Shown piece after piece: positions 8,513 to 15,686 of a stretch of 27,936 nucleotides of DNA. Position numbers and translations under genes: made by a program. Position 1 is the stretch's first letter; every line of letters begins with the position of its first letter. The DNA lies in assembly GCA_031292465.1 (NCBI GenBank), contig JARLHB010000135.1, positions 1 through 27,936 on the forward strand, written 5' to 3'. Under the pieces are notes generated by a model. The model ran no database searches. It saw nothing but the letters and a program-made list of their open reading frames with translations, and had not been told where the DNA came from. This stretch comes from Ignavibacteriaceae bacterium (GTDB lineage: Bacteria; Bacteroidota; Ignavibacteria; Ignavibacteriales; Ignavibacteriaceae).

Positions 8513-8981
8513 TATTGACCTCCTCCAAAGTTTGTTATGGTTTAGTCACTCACTTATGAAACCCGTTATTTGCAACCTAATACTTTCTGTAAAAACAGTA
8601 AGGAATTTATATCTTTGGCAAGGCAGCCCGTTTTTGTAAGAAAGAGCAGCGTGATAAAAGTTATGGGATGCCGGTAATGATTTTTATACCTTAGAACCGT
8701 TTAGACAGTCCCTCTTTACCTTCTTTCTATTTTAAAAAACGGGTTTGTTAAATTAGAACTTTTAATTAAATCTTAATTTCAGATTCTATAGCAGACTAAC
8801 ACATAGGGCAAGTTATTTTAGAACTATTAAACCAATTTTAGTTTTATTTCTGAAAATAATTAGTGAGAAGAATAAATATTTATTTAGATTCTGTATTATG
8901 GTAGTAAAATAAGAATAATAAACAAATACGCGTTTTAAGTAATTTTTACTACGCGTTTCCCGCAAATAAATTTAAGCATAA
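8513..8981. other. Intergenic region upstream of the large secreted-protein gene
   Basis: About 470 bp, AT-rich, no credible gene. It carries the promoter and 5' leader of the minus-strand gene ending at 4442 (strong Shine-Dalgarno at its right edge; I could not fix a -35/-10 or Bacteroidota-type -33/-7 pair) and, at 8928-8956, a probable terminator for the LuxR-type gene. Confidence 0.5.
8928..8956 (-). terminator. Probable terminator of the LuxR-type regulator gene
   Basis: Outer arms ACGCGT (8928-8933) and ACGCGT (8951-8956) plus inner arms AGTAA/TTACT give a two-part stem with a small bulge, about 25 nt after the stop codon of the minus-strand gene. Downstream on that strand the DNA is T-rich (ATTTGTTTATTATT). 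Confidence 0.5.
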
Positions 8982-9614
8982 TTAGCAGAATTTAGACGCA
9001 AAGGAAGTAAGCTCAACTGTAGATTTAAAATGTAATTTTTTGACCATATTTCTTTTGTGTGTCTCAATTGTACGGGGGGATGTAAATAATTTCTTGCTTA
9101 TATCCTTATTTTTTAAACCATGTGCAATCAGGGAAAGAATTTCCTTTTCGCGGTCCGTTAATTTAAATAACTTAAATTCATTCTTGTTCAAATTAAAAGA
9201 AATATCCTCTGTTAAAACCCACCTTATAATAAAATCGCAGTAATATTTCTTGTCTTCAGACATATTTAAGATTGCCTGTTTCAACTTTTCAACCGGCGCT
9301 CTCTTGCTGACTATTCCTTCTATGCCGCTTCTTACTAAATTTATAAGATAACTGCGTTCCTTTCTTCCGGTAAACAGTATCCTTTTGGAATTGTTAAGGC
9401 AGGAGACAGATAAAGAGATTTTTAGTACCTCTTCTTCTTCTAACGAAGCATCGTCAAAGATAAATACATCGTATTTGCCGTACTTATTTATATCCTTAAA
9501 GTTATCGTAGTTTTCCACTTCGAAGTCTATGGAAGGTTCATCCGGAAAAAAATTGAGCGGATTCATTAACAGGAAGGATTCCGCGGATAAAAATAATACT
9601 TTGATTTTTTTCAT
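8982..9614 (-). CDS. LuxR/NarL-type transcriptional regulator with degenerate receiver domain
   Basis: 210 residues. The C-terminal LuxR helix-turn-helix (152-205: LTDREKEILSLIAHGLKNKD, ISKKLFTSPRTIETH, MVKKLHFKS) is textbook and predicts DNA binding. The N-terminal 120 residues follow the receiver fold: the phospho-acceptor position may be Asp54 (YDVFIFDD), the Thr switch is in LFTGR and the Lys in GIVSKRAP. The acidic pair expected at the end of the first strand is missing: the sequence there is VLFLSAESF. Without it Mg2+-dependent phosphorylation is doubtful, so the protein is best seen as an atypical response regulator. It stands alone, with its own terminator and no kinase next to it, divergent from fumC across a 412-bp gap. 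The start at 9614 has only a weak GGAA upstream. Confidence 0.85.
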   Translation of the reverse strand: MKKIKVLFLSAESFLLMNPLNFFPDEPSIDFEVENYDNFKDINKYGKYDVFIFDDASLEEEEVLKISLSVSCLNNSKRILFTGRKERSYLINLVRSGIEGIVSKRAPVEKLKQAILNMSEDKKYYCDFIIRWVLTEDISFNLNKNEFKLFKLTDREKEILSLIAHGLKNKDISKKLFTSPRTIETHKRNMVKKLHFKSTVELTSFASKFC

Positions 9615-10026
9615 TTTAGGGTTCCAAAACTTAAAATAATAAATATTATTAATTGTTTAATTAACTCAAGCAGGAAACGATAAAATTCTTATAAAAACTC
9701 CCATAGATTTGTTAATATTTAACATACAACCTCTTTTTATAAAGCGCAAGGGAAGAGGGCTTTATTTGCTAAATTGGCTAAAAAGTCATTTTCTGCGGAC
9801 TTGATGACCTGAACTTACATTATTTGGGTATAATAATATAAGTTCGTTTTATGATCTTTTGACTTTAATATTTGAAATTTTGACCCCTAAATAATAAATA
9901 AAAATATTAAGCTTTATCAGGAATTATTGTAATTTTATAATATAAAAATTGTAATTTAATTAAAACATAACATACCATGAATTACCGTTAAGAAAATGGA
10001 TTTAAAATATAAACAGGAGGATAATT
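9615..10026. other. Divergent intergenic region, LuxR-type gene / fumC
   Basis: About 412 bp, very AT-rich, no gene seen. It must hold promoters for both the minus-strand regulator and plus-strand fumC. A TATAAT occurs near 9830, but no well-spaced -35 accompanies it. The fumC end carries a canonical AGGAGG at the ribosome binding site. Confidence 0.5.
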
Positions 10027-11418
10027 ATGAAATTCAGAGTTGAAACCGACAGTATGGGAACAATAGATGTTCCGGTTGACAAATATTACGGTGCACAGAC
10101 AGCCCGTTCATTGATGAATTTTAAAATTGGAGGGGAAAGATTTCCCCGGGAGATAATAAGAGCGCTCGGCATTCTTAAAAAAGCCGCCGCATTAACAAAT
10201 AAGGAACTTGGAATTTTACCTGCAGAGAAAGCTGAATTAATTGTAAAAGCGGCAGACGAAGTTATTGAAGGTAAGCTTGATGAGCATTTTCCACTGGTTG
10301 TGTGGCAGACAGGCAGCGGCACACAAACAAATATGAATGCTAACGAGGTTATTTCAAACCGTGCAATTGAACTTGCAGGCGGTGAGATGGGCAGCAAAAA
10401 ACCGATTCATCCGAATGATGATGTAAATAAAGCTCAGTCATCAAATGATACTTTCCCTACTGCTATGCACATTGCTGCCGTTGAGGAAATTAATAGAAGG
10501 CTTATCCCGATGGTAACAAAACTTAGAGATGCCTTTGCAAATAAATCGGATGAGTTTAGAAATATTATTAAGATCGGCAGGACGCACCTGATGGATGCTA
10601 CTCCGCTTACACTGGGACAGGAATTCTCAGGCTACACACAACAATTAACAAACGGGCTTGAAAGAATAAACGGATGCCTGCCAAGATTGTATGAATTAGC
10701 TTTAGGCGGTACAGCAGTCGGCACTGGGTTAAATACCCATCCGGAGTTTGCAGTTAAAGCAGCCGCAAAAATTGCAGATCTTACAGGAAAACCTTTTATT
10801 ACTGCAAGAAATAAGTTTGAAGCTTTGGCGGCTCATGATGCATTAGTTGAAACAAGCGGCGTATTAAAAACTTTGGCAGCTTCTTTAATGAAAATTGCCA
10901 ATGATATAAGGTGGCTTGGATCAGGCCCGCGCAGCGGCATAGGCGAATTGCTTTTGCCGGAAAACGAACCGGGCAGCTCTATTATGCCTGGAAAAGTAAA
11001 TCCTACCCAGTGCGAAGCTATGACCATGGTATGTACGCAGGTTTTCGGCAACGATACGACAGTTACATTTGCTGGCGCCAGCGGAAACTTTGAATTAAAT
11101 GTTTACAAACCGGTTATAATATTTAATGTGCTTCAGTCAATAAGATTAATATCCGACGCTTGTGAAAGCTTTACAGATCATTGTGTTGAAGGTATCAAAG
11201 CGAATGAGATAAATATTAAAAAGAATTTGGAAAACTCTTTAATGCTGGTTACGGCCTTAAACCCGCATATAGGCTATGATAATGCCGCTAAAGTTGCAAA
11301 GAAAGCGCACAAAGAAAATAAAACATTAAAAGAAGCTGCTATCGAGTTGAATCTGCTGACGGCAGAAAAATTTGATGAGGTTGTCCGTCCAGAAAAAATG
11401 ATAGGGCCGAAAGCTTAA
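10027..11418 (+). CDS. fumC: Fumarate hydratase, class II
   Basis: Iron-independent fumarase of the aspartase/fumarase superfamily that interconverts fumarate and L-malate in the citric acid cycle or its reductive branch. The 463 residues match the family (E. coli FumC 467). Visible: the N-terminal TDSMGTIDVPVDKYYGAQTARS, the substrate-binding SGTQTNMNANEVISNRA, HPNDDVNKAQSSNDTFPTAMH, the catalytic-base region GRTHLMDATPLTLGQE and the superfamily signature GSSIMPGKVNP (Ser317-Ser318 and Lys323). The start has AGGAGG 8 nt upstream. A strong terminator follows the stop by 10 nt, so it is a single-gene unit. It is FumC and not aspartase or argininosuccinate lyase by length and signature context. 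Confidence 0.97.
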   Translation: MKFRVETDSMGTIDVPVDKYYGAQTARSLMNFKIGGERFPREIIRALGILKKAAALTNKELGILPAEKAELIVKAADEVIEGKLDEHFPLVVWQTGSGTQTNMNANEVISNRAIELAGGEMGSKKPIHPNDDVNKAQSSNDTFPTAMHIAAVEEINRRLIPMVTKLRDAFANKSDEFRNIIKIGRTHLMDATPLTLGQEFSGYTQQLTNGLERINGCLPRLYELALGGTAVGTGLNTHPEFAVKAAAKIADLTGKPFITARNKFEALAAHDALVETSGVLKTLAASLMKIANDIRWLGSGPRSGIGELLLPENEPGSSIMPGKVNPTQCEAMTMVCTQVFGNDTTVTFAGASGNFELNVYKPVIIFNVLQSIRLISDACESFTDHCVEGIKANEINIKKNLENSLMLVTALNPHIGYDNAAKVAKKAHKENKTLKEAAIELNLLTAEKFDEVVRPEKMIGPKA

Positions 11419-11428
11419 TCCTTTTTAG

Positions 11429-11456
11429 TCGTAGCCTTCCGGCAGGAGGGCCACGA
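11429..11456 (+). terminator. Intrinsic terminator of fumC
   Basis: TCGTAGCCTTCC (11429-11440), loop GGCA, GGAGGGCCACGA (11445-11456): a 12-position stem with one mismatch and one G.U pair, followed by TTTGTTTATAT. It begins 10 nt after the fumC stop. Confidence 0.8.
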
Positions 11457-11607
11457 TTTGTTTATATAAGTTTTCTGATAGTAAAAAGTAATGTAGGGCC
11501 AATCTGTAATATGTAAAAACTAAGCAGTTGAAATGTTAATGCAGAAAGTCTTATACCGGTTAAGCAGTTTTACGATTGAATAATAAACAAAAATATGGGA
11601 ACGAATA

Positions 11608-12285
11608 TTGATTAATTGGAACGGCCTGATTTCGCTTCTTTTTGCCTGCATGGAATTTATCCTGCTTATAAACCTGCTCATATTTGCCGACAAGAACAAA
11701 GTAAATCTTATGGCTATGGCGCTTGTTGGTATTCTGACAGTTTATCAGGCACTGGAATTTTTAATGTGTACGTTGAACCTGAAATATTCTTTTTTAGCAT
11801 ATCTTGCATTTGTGGACATATCATTTCTTCCGCCGCTTAACTTGTATTTTATTTTAAAATACTTCAGAAAGAGCAGTAAACTGTACAAAACATTATTTAT
11901 CCCCGCATTGGCATTTGCGGTTTATTACTATTTGGTCATGGATAAGTTCGCGGTGGTTTCATGTTCGGTTCTTTATGCTTCATATAGCTATCCTTTGGGT
12001 ACATTATACGGATTCTTTTATTACACGCCTGTCATATGTGCAATGATATTCCTGTATAACAGTATAAAAAACTCGAAGGACGAAACAAAAAAGAAACTTG
12101 CTAAAGTACTATTGGAAGGGTTAATATTTATATCTATTCCGGTAATAGCTGCATTCCTTATGATGGCATTTCATAATGATCAATTATTGTCAGCAATTGA
12201 AAGTATTATGTGCAAGTTTGCGTTTGTTTATGCTGTATGCCTCGGTTATTTTACTCTAATTAATAAAAAAGCTGTATATGAATGA
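11608..12285 (+). CDS. Seven-segment integral membrane protein, unknown function
   Basis: 225 residues with about seven hydrophobic helices (roughly 6-26, 36-58, 62-82, 95-113, 130-150, 170-190, 200-220) and short charged loops such as KNSKDETKKKL. The layout resembles the N-terminal 7TM sensor region of some histidine kinases, but no kinase domain follows. No family recognised. There is no in-frame ATG before Met15 (11650): the frame opens with stops at 11581-11586, so the start is either TTG at 11608, chosen because it keeps the first membrane helix whole and has GGGAAC upstream, or ATG 11650. An out-of-frame ATG at 11595 reads MGTNID and stops across the TTG, which could couple initiation. 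The next gene overlaps its end by 8 nt, so the two are probably co-translated and may interact. Confidence 0.7.
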   Translation: MINWNGLISLLFACMEFILLINLLIFADKNKVNLMAMALVGILTVYQALEFLMCTLNLKYSFLAYLAFVDISFLPPLNLYFILKYFRKSSKLYKTLFIPALAFAVYYYLVMDKFAVVSCSVLYASYSYPLGTLYGFFYYTPVICAMIFLYNSIKNSKDETKKKLAKVLLEGLIFISIPVIAAFLMMAFHNDQLLSAIESIMCKFAFVYAVCLGYFTLINKKAVYE

Positions 12286-12610
12286 AATAATTCTTAATAT
12301 TTATTTAATTATTACCGGTGAAAATGTTGTTGAGTTCCGTGCGAAGGCTTATGAAATGGAAGGCGGCGACGATACAAAAATTAATTTTTTAAAGAGCAGG
12401 GCAAAAGAAGATTTTGACGGGGCTTATCACTTTGATGCTCCGGCTAATGCAAGAGGGAAGTTTCTTACTTACAGGAAGTTTGCAAAGTTAGAAAAACAGG
12501 GGAAGCAATTTGAACTTTTCGAGGAAATATTTTCAAGTTTTAAAGTACCGCAGAATCCGCTTATATGTGTAACCCCTGTTTTAGATGGAAAAATTTTAAG
12601 CAGCGAATAA
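12278..12610 (+). CDS. Hypothetical protein, overlaps membrane-protein gene
   Basis: 110 residues, soluble, no signal peptide, no recognised family. It starts MNEIILNIYLIITGENVVEFRAKA and is rich in charged residues afterwards (KINFLKSRAKEDFDG, KFAKLEKQGKQFELFEEIFS). The ATG lies 8 nt inside the end of the preceding frame (TATGAATGA arrangement), suggesting translational coupling. The codon pattern resembles that of neighbouring real genes, which supports a true gene. It is followed by the repeat-rich gap, with no clear terminator. A function cannot be given. Confidence 0.65.
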   Translation: MNEIILNIYLIITGENVVEFRAKAYEMEGGDDTKINFLKSRAKEDFDGAYHFDAPANARGKFLTYRKFAKLEKQGKQFELFEEIFSSFKVPQNPLICVTPVLDGKILSSE

Positions 12611-12686
12611 TTTTTATATTATCAAACAAGCAGCAAAAGACAATTAAATTTGAAATATATTATCCATCGCCGCTATGCAGCGCTTT

Positions 12687-12713
12687 GTAGGCCGGGCAGA
12701 TTTGCCCGGCTAC
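12687..12713. repeat. Bulged inverted repeat
   Basis: GTAG + CCGGGCA pairs with TGCCCGG + CTAC, one bulged G and a 4-nt loop (GATT). It is not followed by a T-run, so it is more likely a palindromic repeat unit than a terminator. Confidence 0.6.
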
Positions 12714-12758
12714 TGTTATTGCACGAAATTTATAGATAATTAAACAAACAAATATCAC

Positions 12759-12802
12759 AGGTCGAACATATCTGCCTTCCTTCCGGTAGGCGGGGTCGAC
12801 CT
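12759..12802. repeat. Inverted repeat AGGTCGA/TCGACCT with inner hairpin
   Basis: AGGTCGA (12759-12765) and TCGACCT (12796-12802) bracket an inner GCCT...AGGC stem containing TTCCGGTAGGC (12781-12791), an 11-mer also present at 4302-4312. Confidence 0.5.
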
Positions 12803-12911
12803 ACATTTTTGTAACGTTTTTTATTATGCACTACAAGCATTCCGCCTCTGACGAGGCTTGATTGATAATATGTGTTATGATTGATTGAATAAAAATTTCA
12901 GAAAGAATGAA

Positions 12912-12993
12912 TATAAAAAGCGGCATAGCCGCGAAATGCTTGTAAAAAAGGTAGAGAAATCGTGCACGGAGCTTCGTAGAAGCGGTATGGTGC
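12912..12993 (-). repeat. Dispersed intergenic hairpin repeat, copy B
   Basis: Inverted relative to copy A (896-975). It contains GCGGC-ATA-GCCGC (12920-12932) and GCTTC-GTA-GAAGC (12971-12983), both with perfect 5-bp stems. A third related hairpin, GCCTC-TGAC-GAGGC, lies nearby at 12844-12857 next to another ACAAGCATT box, so the element may extend over roughly 12830-12993. Confidence 0.65.
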
Positions 12994-13155
12994 CCTGGCA
13001 AATGGTTCCCGTTTTTACAAACCTGCCTACATGAATTATAAACAAAAATATCAATTAATAAAATTCTGTGAAGCGGAACGGCATTTAGATTAACTTAACA
13101 ATATATTTGCACTACTGAATATCCCAATATTTGTAAAAATTTTCATGGTAATAGA

Positions 13156-15594
13156 ATGAAAAAAACTTTATTATATATTTTGTGCTTCTTCTTTACGGCT
13201 ATGGCAAAACCTGATCTTAAGTTTGCCGGAAATATCAAATCGCACCAGTTATTTAATGACCATGTAGAGTTTGTACTTACAAACTCCAACTTTAATATAT
13301 ATGTTCTAAAAGACAACCTTATCCAGTTGCGTTATACTGATAAACCTCAGTTTTCAGAAGCTCCTTCCTACGCCGTGACGTATGATGGTAAAGAGAACAT
13401 CAAATTTACGCTTGAAGATAAAGGTGATTACTTCCTGCTTTCAACTGCTGAATTAAATGTACAAATACTAAAATCTCCCTGTAGGATTTCAATATATGAT
13501 AAGGAAAATAATCTTATTAACGAAGATGATAAAAGCTTTGGCGCAAGCTTTCAGGACAGCGAAGTAAAGTGTTATAAAAAGTTCTTTGATGATGAAAAGT
13601 TTTACGGCCTGGGAGAAAAAACCGGTCGGCTGAATAAAATCGGCAATCAATATACCAATTGGAACACAGACCATGTTTATGATGTGGATACAGATCCCTT
13701 GTATGTTACGGTGCCGTTCTTTATCGGCGAAAGAAATAAAAAAGCCTATGGCATTTTCTTTGACAACACATACAAATCCTATTTTAATTTCGGTGCAAGC
13801 AACAACAGATTTTATTGGTTCGGTGCTGAAGGCGGCGAACTTAACTATTACTTTATTTACGGCCCTGAAATTAAAAAGGTAATTACATCATATACACTGT
13901 TGACGGGAAGAATGCAGCTGCCTCCATTATGGGCTCTTGGTTATCAGCAGAGTAAATGGAGCTATTACCCTGATACAAAAGTTAAAGAAATTGCCAAAAC
14001 ATTCCGCGATAAAAAAATTCCCTGCGATGTAATATACCTTGATATAGATTATATGAACGGTTATAGGGTATTCAGCTGGGATAAAAATAAGTTTCCCAAC
14101 CCTGAAAGAATGCTCGGCGATTTGAAAGAAGAAGGCTTTAAAGTTGTTACTATTATCGATCCTGCAATAAAGGCTGACTCAAATTATTTTGCGGCTAAAG
14201 AAGGATTGGCAAAAGATCTGTTTGTTAAATATCCCGACGGAACGCCGTATCAGGGTGAAGTATGGCCTTCATGGGCTTACTTCCCGGATTTTACAAAACC
14301 GGAAACAAGAGACTGGTGGGGTGAGAAATTAAATGTAATGCTTAAGCAGGGTGTGGAAGGCTTTTGGAATGACATGAATGAGCCTTCGGTATGGGGACAG
14401 GTATTTCCCGATCTGGTTTTATTTAATGATAACGGATTAATTTCCACGCATAAAAAGGTACATAATGTTTATGCCCTTGAAGAGGATAAAGCAGCGTTTG
14501 ATGCTTTTCATAAATATTCACCGGATAAAAGACATTTTCTGCTGTCAAGGTCGGGCTTTTCCGGGATTCAAAGGTATTCTGCAATATGGACGGGCGATAA
14601 TACTGCAAACGAAGAACAGCTTAAGCTTGCCTGTTTTATGCCTGTAAGTATGGGGTTAAGCGGAATTCCATTCTGCGGCAGTGATGCCGGCGGCTTTGTC
14701 GGAGTTCCTTCAGCAAGGCTTTATACAAGATGGATGCAGATTGCTGCATTTACTCCTTTCTTCAGAGGCCATTCTACTATTAATACGCGTGATAAAGAGC
14801 CCTGGGCTTTTGGAAGCGAGACAGAAGAGAATGTCCGCAATATAATTTCATTCCGTTACAAAATACTGCCGTATTTTTATAATGAGTTTTATAATTCCTC
14901 GGTTACAGGACTTCCGATAATGCGCGCAATGTTTGTAGATTATCAGAATGATGATGAATGTTATACAACAGATGCTCAATTCCAATTTATGCTTGGAGAA
15001 AATCTTTTAGTTGCCCCGGTAATAAGCGAGACGGATAATACAAAAAAACTTTACCTGCCGGAAGGGAAATGGATAGAGGTATTTAACCATAATATTTATG
15101 AAGGAAAAAAGTGGATTACAGTAGATGCTCCGGTTGATAAGATACCTGTCTTCTTAAAGGCGGGCGGCTTTCTACCCATGCAGGAAGTGGAGCAGTATGT
15201 AGGTGAGAAGAAATTCGACAGGCTTGAAGTAGTAGTTTATCCTGCTTCTTCCGGAAGTTATAATCTTTATGAGGATGATGGAATCAGCTATGATTATAAG
15301 AACGATAAATATTCTTTAACCGGTTTTTCATCACAGGTTTCAAATAATTCCATTGTTATAACTGCCGATAAAAAACATGATGGTTATAATTCAGGCAGAA
15401 AATATTATCTATTTAAAATATTAGATACCGGAAATGCTTCGGGCATAACCTGTAATGGAATCACTTTAAAAAGTTTTACTAACGAAGATGAGCTAAACAA
15501 TTCTGACGGTGGGTACTTCCTTGATTCAGTAAGTAAAGTACTTTTTGTGAAGGTGAAATCAGAAAACAATATTAAGTTAGAATACAATTTTTAA
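13156..15594 (+). CDS. Secreted GH31 alpha-glucosidase
   Basis: 812-residue glycoside hydrolase family 31 enzyme, predicted to release alpha-linked glucose (or xylose) from the non-reducing end of oligosaccharides by a retaining mechanism. A short signal peptide (MKKTLLYILCFFFTAMA) points to export. The N-terminal beta-sandwich runs to about residue 250, with FYGLGEKTGRLNKIGNQYTNWNTD as a family landmark; the barrel begins near LPPLWALGYQQSKWSYYPD. The nucleophile is Asp406 in GFWNDMNEPSVW and the acid/base Asp481 in IWTGDNTANEEQ; FFRGHS and the C-terminal beta domains (LYEDDG) follow. The context with a second exported alpha-glucan enzyme suggests alpha-1,4/1,6-glucosidase rather than xylosidase, but specificity is not provable here. 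The start ATG 13156 has no clear Shine-Dalgarno. The GH13 gene follows about 90 bp on in the same direction. Confidence 0.93.
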   Translation: MKKTLLYILCFFFTAMAKPDLKFAGNIKSHQLFNDHVEFVLTNSNFNIYVLKDNLIQLRYTDKPQFSEAPSYAVTYDGKENIKFTLEDKGDYFLLSTAELNVQILKSPCRISIYDKENNLINEDDKSFGASFQDSEVKCYKKFFDDEKFYGLGEKTGRLNKIGNQYTNWNTDHVYDVDTDPLYVTVPFFIGERNKKAYGIFFDNTYKSYFNFGASNNRFYWFGAEGGELNYYFIYGPEIKKVITSYTLLTGRMQLPPLWALGYQQSKWSYYPDTKVKEIAKTFRDKKIPCDVIYLDIDYMNGYRVFSWDKNKFPNPERMLGDLKEEGFKVVTIIDPAIKADSNYFAAKEGLAKDLFVKYPDGTPYQGEVWPSWAYFPDFTKPETRDWWGEKLNVMLKQGVEGFWNDMNEPSVWGQVFPDLVLFNDNGLISTHKKVHNVYALEEDKAAFDAFHKYSPDKRHFLLSRSGFSGIQRYSAIWTGDNTANEEQLKLACFMPVSMGLSGIPFCGSDAGGFVGVPSARLYTRWMQIAAFTPFFRGHSTINTRDKEPWAFGSETEENVRNIISFRYKILPYFYNEFYNSSVTGLPIMRAMFVDYQNDDECYTTDAQFQFMLGENLLVAPVISETDNTKKLYLPEGKWIEVFNHNIYEGKKWITVDAPVDKIPVFLKAGGFLPMQEVEQYVGEKKFDRLEVVVYPASSGSYNLYEDDGISYDYKNDKYSLTGFSSQVSNNSIVITADKKHDGYNSGRKYYLFKILDTGNASGITCNGITLKSFTNEDELNNSDGGYFLDSVSKVLFVKVKSENNIKLEYNF

Positions 15595-15686
15595 TCCTGT
15601 TTTTAAGGATATATTAGATAAGTGCTATAAAACAAAGGGAAAATAAACAGTTCCGGTTTAATAACGATTATAGAATAGTGAATAAG

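Larger units (their letters stand above)
12611..13155. other. Repeat-rich intergenic region
   Basis: About 545 bp with no credible gene but dense short inverted repeats: CGCT-ATGC-AGCG and a bulged 11-bp stem at 12687-12713; an AGGTCGA/TCGACCT pair (12759-12802) enclosing GCCT..AGGC; and three mini-hairpins of one family (12844-12857, 12920-12932, 12971-12983). Part of it (12912-12993) is an inverted copy of the repeat at 896-975. The right end must hold the promoter of the GH31 gene. Confidence 0.65.

Noticed and set aside
9820..9840. TATAAT near 9830 as the fumC promoter
   Set aside because: No -35 box at 16-18 nt and about 190 bp from the start codon; AT-rich DNA yields such matches often.
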